Position numbers and translations under genes: made by a program
In this document: positions 59,850-64,000 of the stretch, piece by piece
Position numbering within the stretch: the first letter of the stretch is position 1
Layout: each line of letters opens with the position of its first letter
Assembly (NCBI RefSeq): GCF_011038655.2
Contig: NZ_CP064954.1
Coordinates: 1,488,001 to 1,552,000 of the forward strand
Length of the DNA stretch: 64,000 nucleotides
Source of the DNA: Corynebacterium lizhenjunii
GTDB taxonomy: Bacteria; Actinomycetota; Actinomycetes; Mycobacteriales; Mycobacteriaceae
Reading direction: 5' to 3'
The notes under the pieces: generated by a model
What the model was told of the DNA's origin: nothing
The model's database searches: none
Seen by the model: only the letters and a program-made list of their open reading frames with translations

Positions 59850-60581
59850 ATGCATAGCAACACCCGTTCATTTTCCGTCCGCCCCTTGCTGGTGGCCACT
59901 GTGGCAACCTTGGCTTTACCTCTGACTGCGTGTGGCACCGAGTCTGCCGATGCCCCCTCATCCTCCCCCACTCCCCCTACCGCAGCGAGCAGCGCGGCTG
60001 ACAGTCCCACTACATCAACTTCAGCGCACGCTGCTGCGGAATCAACGTCGACTTCCCCCTCCACGCGCGCCACCGCGGCCACCCCGCGCACCCATGCGGC
60101 CAACAGTGAGAATGAACTTCCAGCCGGGTTCTTGGGCACCCCCTCTGCCGAAGACCAACCGTTGACGTATAGCGAGGCCGGCGAGCTGATTCCCGTTTCG
60201 GTGCGAACCGGAGCGCACGAGGGCTACGAGCGGGTGGTTATCGAGTTCAGCGGCAGCGGCAAACCCGGCTGGTACACCCAATACACCACCACCCCTACCG
60301 CCCAAGGCTCCGGTTTCGCCATTGACTACCCCGGTGAGATCGCCCTCGTTATTGGTGTAGAGGGCACCCCCTGGCCGTCTACGCCGGAGGCGGCCGGCCG
60401 CTTCCTCGACCCCGCATTCTTCCCCGGCGCCAACGCCGACACCGGCGTCGTGGCCGGAGTGGAATACACCAATACCTTTGAAGCGCAGTCACAATTCATC
60501 ATCGGGCTCAACCGGCGCGTGCCCTACGCGGTGACCTACCTAGAAGAACCCAGCCGCCTGGTGATTGACTTCCTTGTTTAA
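59850..60581 (+). CDS. lipoprotein with AMIN-like domain
   Basis: A 243-residue secreted lipoprotein. The signal peptide ends in LPLTAC with Cys28 as the lipid anchor. Residues 30-90 are a Ser/Thr/Ala/Pro spacer for crossing the cell wall. The globular part (from about 100) contains GAHEGYERVVIEFSGSGKPG and ends PYAVTYLEEPSRLVIDFLV, the pattern of actinobacterial AMIN-like domains, possibly cell-wall binding. TAGACT (59838-59843) lies 6 nt before the ATG, so the mRNA is leaderless. It is divergent from dapB and is the last core gene before the phage island. Confidence 0.82.
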   Translation: MHSNTRSFSVRPLLVATVATLALPLTACGTESADAPSSSPTPPTAASSAADSPTTSTSAHAAAESTSTSPSTRATAATPRTHAANSENELPAGFLGTPSAEDQPLTYSEAGELIPVSVRTGAHEGYERVVIEFSGSGKPGWYTQYTTTPTAQGSGFAIDYPGEIALVIGVEGTPWPSTPEAAGRFLDPAFFPGANADTGVVAGVEYTNTFEAQSQFIIGLNRRVPYAVTYLEEPSRLVIDFLV

Positions 60582-60803
60582 GCCTCCGGCACCCTCTACT
60601 GAGGTATCACCAGCAGAATCGGCAGGGGCATCGGTAGACTCCGGTGCCGTTGCGGCACCACCATCGACACCTTCAACAAAACGCAACCTTGGGTGTGAAA
60701 CAAACATTCTAGGGGTTCTCCTTTTCCAGGGCAAAAAATTTCAGCCCAATTCCGAGCATGACAAAACCCCACCAGACCCAACAAAGGACCCAATGGGGTT
60801 CTA

Positions 60804-60832
60804 GTGTGCCGCCGGGACTCGAACCCAGCCAC
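60804..60832 (-). other. tRNA 3'-end remnant, att-like scar
   Basis: On the minus strand a complete T-arm (CTGGG-TTCGAGT-CCCGG, 60812-60828) is followed by a 7-base acceptor half CGGCACA (60805-60811). No matching 5' half (TGTGCCG) or anticodon arm lies within the preceding 100 bases, so this is not a whole tRNA. Bare tRNA 3' ends mark the edges of integrated phages. The parent tRNA identity cannot be told from this piece. Confidence 0.75.
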
Positions 60833-60873
60833 CAACCAAAAATGGCAGCGCTAACACAATTAAGCCTATTCCT

Positions 60874-61101
60874 CTAAGATGGGATTTCGCGCGCAAGTTC
60901 CTCGACAAGCTCAATATAGGGCCTATCAAGTTCACAGCGAAGTGCCGCCTCAATCATTCCGCTTGAAAGCTCACCAGATTTTTGAGCTTCGATTAAAAGA
61001 TCGATGACTGCACCTTCCTCATCACCGTAGGCCATGGATTCTGAAGCCACAGATAAATCCACGGTGGCCGGTGTAATCGCCACCAGGTCTTGGTAACTCA
61101 C
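60874..61101 (-). CDS. putative immunity protein for the adjacent EndoU toxin
   Basis: A 75-residue acidic, helical protein (for example GDEEGAVIDLLIEAQKSGEL near 26-45). No family recognised. It starts with GTG 6 nt after the toxin stop codon, and its ribosome site (GTAGGA) overlaps that stop, so translation is coupled. Small acidic genes directly 3' of polymorphic toxins are usually their inhibitors; this is inference from position, size and charge. Low GC matches the toxin tip and suggests the two moved together. Confidence 0.6.
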   Translation of the reverse strand: MSYQDLVAITPATVDLSVASESMAYGDEEGAVIDLLIEAQKSGELSSGMIEAALRCELDRPYIELVEELAREIPS

Positions 61102-61107
61102 GATGTC

Positions 61108-62238
61108 CTACTTTCGGGCTCTTTTAGGAATAGAATCAACCGGATACGCATCTAGCATTTTTGCTTGCCCTCTAATTATCACATACCGCACTTGAATGAT
61201 CACTTCTTCCTTCGCCAGCCACACTTCCCGCCGTTGACCATAAGCCAGTGCGTTTGTCGGGTTTTCCAACGCCTCCACCACAGCGTCCGCAATCTTCTGA
61301 TTTGACCACGACTTGGGAAACTTCGACGCTTTAGCTCGCTGTGAGTCCCAGGTATGCCCCATGCGGGAATCCTCGGAATGCTTAACCCACATCCCGCCTT
61401 TCAAAGGGGTATCTCGCCACCCATACAGCACGTGCGCTACGGCCCTGTTCAAATCCTTGGGCAGTGGCTCGCCAGGAAACACCTTAGATGTTCCATCACC
61501 GGCGTACTCAGGCACGTTTACCCGCTCAAGCGGCGGCCAGGGCGACCCACCAACCTCACCACGCAGCTTAATATACTTTTCAAACTCCGCCCGGTTCCTA
61601 GCCCCTGACTCAGCCCACGCCGCCTCCAAATCCCGATTTATGCGCGGCAGGTCAGACCCATCACGCTTGCACTCGATGACCAAGCACCGGCAATGGTCAT
61701 GAAACCGCTCCCCTGCATCAGCAGCCCCGGCGGTGTGCCTTGACGCATACACCGCCCCACGAGACGCCAACATCAAACAAAACGCACACGCCCCAGGCTC
61801 CGGCACACGAGCAAACGCCCGCCCATCACGCCGCGCATTCACCACCACCGTTTCATGCGCCGGGGCACCCACAAGACGCACCAGCACACCATCAAGCTTG
61901 CGACGCGCCACAGCCGAATTCAACACCCCACCCTCACGCGAAGTATTCACCGCCCAATCAAACGACGCCACCGCCTGCTCAAAGCCCACCGGGTCCGCAC
62001 GGTCAGGAAACCCCAACCCCGCCAACGACTCATCCAACGAGCGCTCAAGAATCAAATAGTCCACAGCCGCCGACGCAGCAACCTCACCATAATCCCGCGT
62101 GATGTCTGCAAACACCGCCCGCAACTGCTCTAGCGTAACCCGGCCCTGTTCCTTCGCCGCCCACCAGGTAGCAAAATCCTGCTGAGCCCGCATCCGCAAC
62201 AACTCCAACGCCAACGCGTACTCATCCCGCGCACTCAC
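61108..62238 (-). CDS. phage minor head (MuF-like) protein with C-terminal EndoU-like RNase domain
   Basis: A 376-residue fusion. Residues 1-200 resemble actinophage minor capsid/MuF proteins: a helical start, then a Cys/His cluster CAFC (151-154), Leu-rich LMLASRGAVY and HDHCRC (180-185). From about 262 the sequence follows the bacterial EndoU RNase pattern: AVAHVLYGW with His269, His287 and His295 in the glycine-rich turn region, SKFPKSWSNQKIADAVVEAL (305-324), and MLDAYP (361-366). EndoU enzymes cut RNA at uridines. Start GTG at 62238 (AAAGG upstream). The toxin reading rests on pattern recall, and one position usually Thr before x-Tyr-Pro is Asp here. An immunity-like gene follows. Confidence 0.72.
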   Translation of the reverse strand: MSARDEYALALELLRMRAQQDFATWWAAKEQGRVTLEQLRAVFADITRDYGEVAASAAVDYLILERSLDESLAGLGFPDRADPVGFEQAVASFDWAVNTSREGGVLNSAVARRKLDGVLVRLVGAPAHETVVVNARRDGRAFARVPEPGACAFCLMLASRGAVYASRHTAGAADAGERFHDHCRCLVIECKRDGSDLPRINRDLEAAWAESGARNRAEFEKYIKLRGEVGGSPWPPLERVNVPEYAGDGTSKVFPGEPLPKDLNRAVAHVLYGWRDTPLKGGMWVKHSEDSRMGHTWDSQRAKASKFPKSWSNQKIADAVVEALENPTNALAYGQRREVWLAKEEVIIQVRYVIIRGQAKMLDAYPVDSIPKRARK

Positions 62239-62253
62239 CCAACCACCCCCCTT

Positions 62254-62473
62254 TCACGCCTCAAGCATTTCGATGACAGGCCCTGCATCGTAATTGGCCC
62301 GAATCAAGCGGACAACTTCGGTCGGTAAACCTACCACAGTAAAACCATCGTCCAGAAACGATGTAATGGCATGCTCGGGGTTCCCCGGCTTTAAGATTCG
62401 CCTTGGCTCCCCAGCGTTCAACCTCTGGCGGCAACATAGCATCTAAGCGACAGTAGACCTCTTCATCGGTCAA
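62254..62473 (-). pseudogene. frameshifted immunity-like gene upstream of the toxin
   Basis: Two overlapping frames join into one plausible protein of about 72 residues: TDEEVYCRLDAMLPPEVERW from the TTG at 62473 (AAAGGAG upstream), then, after a shift near 62405, GNPEHAITSFLDDGFTVVGL and onward to MLEA and a TGA at 62254. Its second half can be aligned by eye with the 75-residue gene after the toxin (Gly-x-x-Glu-x-Ala-Val/Ile start, Asp-x2-x-Ile-Glu end). It may be a decayed second immunity gene. The toxin start lies 15 bp downstream. Confidence 0.5.
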
Positions 62474-62524
62474 CAACTTTTCCGGCTCCTTTCTCGACCT
62501 CCCCTGGATAGGCAGTGCCAAAAT

Positions 62525-62658
62525 TCAGCCCACCACCTGGAGTGACGATATACCGTACCAGGCCATGACCTCTGCCGCGTCCCACAATGGAAAGCACGCA
62601 TCCAAATGCGCCACCGGGGCAGGGGCGCGGTATCGGTGTCGATGATTACAGGTTTCAT
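62525..62658 (-). pseudogene. degenerate copy of the small DNA-binding phage gene
   Basis: It begins MKPVIIDTDT, like MRPIITDADT of the intact gene at 63074, then loses the central helix-turn-helix and changes frame to give PVAHLDACFPLWDAAEVMAW, matching PVAMLDKRSPLWDAEEVKTW of the intact gene. It stops at 62525. An internal deletion with frameshift explains it. Confidence 0.7.
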
Positions 62659-62795
62659 GCTTGCTTGCCGTAGACGACACGGCGAATGATTGTGCTCAGC
62701 GTGGTCGCCGCTGGGACGACGAGTAGCCAGTTCGGCACGCTAAGTGTGATGATGAGCACGGCAAGTAGACCGTAGCCTGCGATGTGTTTAATCAT
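62655..62795 (-). CDS. 46-residue membrane peptide in the phage island
   Basis: Reads MIKHIAGYGLLAVLIITLSV and continues as a mostly hydrophobic stretch to a basic tail ending YGKQA. One or two membrane segments. Its TGA overlaps the start of the following gene copy (ATGA). It mirrors the 42-residue membrane peptide on the opposite strand, which has the same partner gene. Too short for homology; supported by the repeated arrangement. Confidence 0.5.
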   Translation of the reverse strand: MIKHIAGYGLLAVLIITLSVPNWLLVVPAATTLSTIIRRVVYGKQA

Positions 62796-62945
62796 GATGG
62801 TCCATTCGTGGGTAGGGTCGAAGGGGTGACCCCCTCCTGGCTGATTGGCTCGACACCAGGAACTAAGCTTACCCCGGTTCTATATGTCCGAAGCATTCAG
62901 AACCGGGGGCAACCCCACCCTACCCCGCAAACAAGGAACACCACC

Positions 62946-63074
62946 ATGCAATTCACCCTCACCGGGCTCGCCGTAGCCACCATCATGCTCATTGCCGGGG
63001 CCTCCCCCTTCTTCTTCCCGGCATTCATCGCCCTAGGCCTCGCCATCGACCACAACCGAAAGGACACCCACTAA
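62946..63074 (+). CDS. 42-residue membrane peptide in the phage island
   Basis: MQFTLTGLAVATIMLIAGAS, then PFFFPAFIALGLAI and a short polar tail (DHNRKDTH). AAGGAA lies 8 nt before the ATG at 62946. Its TAA overlaps the next start (TAATG), so the pair is co-translated. Similar membrane-peptide plus DNA-binding pairs lie on both strands of this island. Function unknown; a holin-like role is possible but not shown. Confidence 0.55.
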   Translation: MQFTLTGLAVATIMLIAGASPFFFPAFIALGLAIDHNRKDTH

Positions 63075-63301
63075 TGCGCCCCATCATCACCGACGCAGAC
63101 ACCGGCCGCGAATTGTGGCGCTCCAAAGAATGTGCTGAACACTGCAACATCACCACACCAACCTGGGGCAACTACTACGCCAACGGGCGCACGCCCCAAC
63201 CTGTGGCCATGCTCGACAAACGCAGCCCCCTCTGGGACGCTGAGGAAGTCAAGACCTGGCACGCAGCCCGGCCCGGCAGCCCCGTGCAGCTTAGGCGCTA
63301 A
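63074..63301 (+). CDS. small excisionase-like/HTH phage protein
   Basis: A 75-residue protein: MRPIITDADTGRELWRSKEC, a helix-turn-helix-like middle (AEHCNITTPTWGNYYANGR), then PVAMLDKRSPLWDAEEVKTW. The layout resembles small MerR/AlpA-type DNA-binding proteins that act as excisionases or phage regulators, where the Leu-Trp-Asp segment precedes the last helix. It is co-translated with the preceding 42-residue peptide. A broken copy lies at 62525-62658 on the other strand. Confidence 0.6.
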   Translation: MRPIITDADTGRELWRSKECAEHCNITTPTWGNYYANGRTPQPVAMLDKRSPLWDAEEVKTWHAARPGSPVQLRR

Positions 63302-63422
63302 CCGGCAGCGCGAACCCCAACGGGACACCAAACCGGAATCCGCCATTTCATTAGCGTCACCCAGTCTCGGGTTGTCGCCCTGCGCATTCTCTCAGCACTG
63401 GCTAACACCGAAGGACCCGGCT

Positions 63423-63447
63423 GCGTTAGCGCGCAAAGCGCTAACGC
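63423..63447 (-). terminator. terminator hairpin after pnp
   Basis: GCGTTAGCGC (63423-63432) and GCGCTAACGC (63438-63447) form a perfect 10-bp stem with a 5-nt loop directly after the pnp stop codon. It also closes the island on this side. There is no T-run. Confidence 0.7.
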
Positions 63448-64000
63448 CTAGTCCTCAATGGGGACCAGGGAGATCTTGCCGCGGGAGTCGATGTCGGCGA
63501 TTTCGACCTGGATCTTGTCGCCCACCTTGACTACATCCTCAACCTTTTCGATGCGCTCATCGCCACCCAGGTTGGAGATGTGCACCAGGCCATCGCGCCC
63601 CGGTGCTAGAGAGACAAACGCGCCGAAGGCCACGGTCTTGACCACGGTACCCAGGAAGCGCTCGCCCACCTTCGGAAGCTGCGGATTAGCAATGGCATTG
63701 ATCTGCTCGATGGCGGCATCGGCAGCCTCGCCAGTGGCGGCAGAAACGTACACAGTGCCGTCTTCCTCAATGGAGACATCTGCGCCGGTGGCCTCGGTAA
63801 TACCGTTGATGGTCTTGCCCTTCGGGCCAATGAGCTCACCAATCTTGGCCACCGGAATCTTCACCGAAGTGATCTTCGGGGCCAGCGCGGACATTTCATC
63901 CGGGCTTTCAATGACCTCAGCCATGGTATCCAGGATGGTGATGCGGGCATCGCGGGCCTGCTCCAGGGCATCGGCAAGCACACGCGAAGGAATGCCATCA
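63448..64000 (-). CDS. pnp: polyribonucleotide nucleotidyltransferase, 5' part outside the window
   Basis: A phosphorolytic 3'-5' exoribonuclease of mRNA decay. Only the last 184 or so residues are present; the frame is open to the window edge. Visible are the KH domain ([20 protein letters not shown]) and the S1 domain ([20 protein letters not shown] onward, ending ISLVPIED). C. glutamicum calls this gene gpsI/pnp; it follows the dapB region there too. Together with RNase J and two RNA helicases it makes this window rich in RNA-turnover genes. Confidence 0.94.
   Translation of the reverse strand, partial: DGIPSRVLADALEQARDARITILDTMAEVIESPDEMSALAPKITSVKIPVAKIGELIGPKGKTINGITEATGADVSIEEDGTVYVSAATGEAADAAIEQINAIANPQLPKVGERFLGTVVKTVAFGAFVSLAPGRDGLVHISNLGGDERIEKVEDVVKVGDKIQVEIADIDSRGKISLVPIED

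Larger units (their letters stand above)
60804..63447. mobile_element. decayed phage-derived island
   Basis: The segment between the lipoprotein gene and pnp holds only phage-like or unknown small genes: a tRNA-end scar, an immunity-like gene, a minor head protein with toxin domain, a frameshifted relic, and two small membrane/DNA-binding gene pairs. No integrase, portal, terminase or tail gene is present. C. glutamicum has no such genes at this place (dapB region to pnp). The base composition of the toxin tip and immunity gene is visibly AT-richer than the neighbours. The right border is uncertain; no second copy of the tRNA end was found. Confidence 0.7.

Noticed and set aside
60804..60880. 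A complete tRNA gene on the minus strand
   Set aside because: Only the T-arm and acceptor 3' half can be found; no 5' acceptor half, D-arm or anticodon arm is present.

Overview
The window is a GC-rich (about 60 percent) chromosome segment of a Corynebacterium. Gene content and order match the block known from C. glutamicum almost step by step: galE; hrpA-nrdR-divS-lexA; sugR-ptsI-fruK-ptsF-ptsH; hflX; dapF-miaA; miaB; gluABCD; recX-recA; bioYMN; pspA-clgR-cinA-pgsA; terC; ftsK; rnj-dapA-thyX-dapB; pnp. The species cannot be named from the sequence alone. About 60 protein genes lie on both strands. galE (left) and pnp (right) are cut by the window edges.

Layout. 1-9.9 kb: end of galE, a DUF4192 gene, a PAC2-family gene, a Ski2-like helicase, the peroxide-defence pair ahpC-ahpD with divergent oxyR, and a membrane protein. 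10-16.2 kb: helicase HrpA, the ribonucleotide-reductase repressor NrdR, and the SOS pair divS/lexA. 16.7-24.6 kb: sugar PTS locus (regulator SugR, Enzyme I, 1-phosphofructokinase, fructose permease, HPr) and a uracil permease coupled to hflX. 26-37 kb: conserved hypotheticals, diaminopimelate epimerase, tRNA-modification genes miaA and miaB, DUF349 and GNAT proteins, and a frameshifted HNH gene. 37-46.4 kb: glutamate ABC importer, RecX/RecA, biotin ECF importer, PspA. 46.4-60.6 kb: ClgR, CinA, PgsA, a TerC transporter behind a probable Mn2+ riboswitch, FtsK, RNase J, lysine/DAP enzymes DapA and DapB, and ThyX.

60.8-63.45 kb is foreign: a small phage-derived island inserted before pnp. It starts with a bare tRNA 3' end (an att-like scar). 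It carries a phage minor-head (MuF-type) protein whose C-terminus looks like an EndoU RNase, a probable immunity gene 6 bp downstream, a frameshifted immunity-like relic upstream, and two mirror-image copies of a small-membrane-protein plus DNA-binding-protein module. This toxin-immunity cassette is the most unusual system in the window.

DNA-level features also stand out. At least 13 genes have a -10 hexamer 6-8 nt (12 nt for hrpA) before the start codon, indicating leaderless mRNAs. Short tandem repeats (10-22 bp units) sit at many gene 3' ends. A 13-mer, TGCCGATGCCCCC, occurs seven times. A perfect 13-bp palindrome upstream of bioY fits a BioQ operator, and two consensus DnaA boxes lie in one intergenic region.
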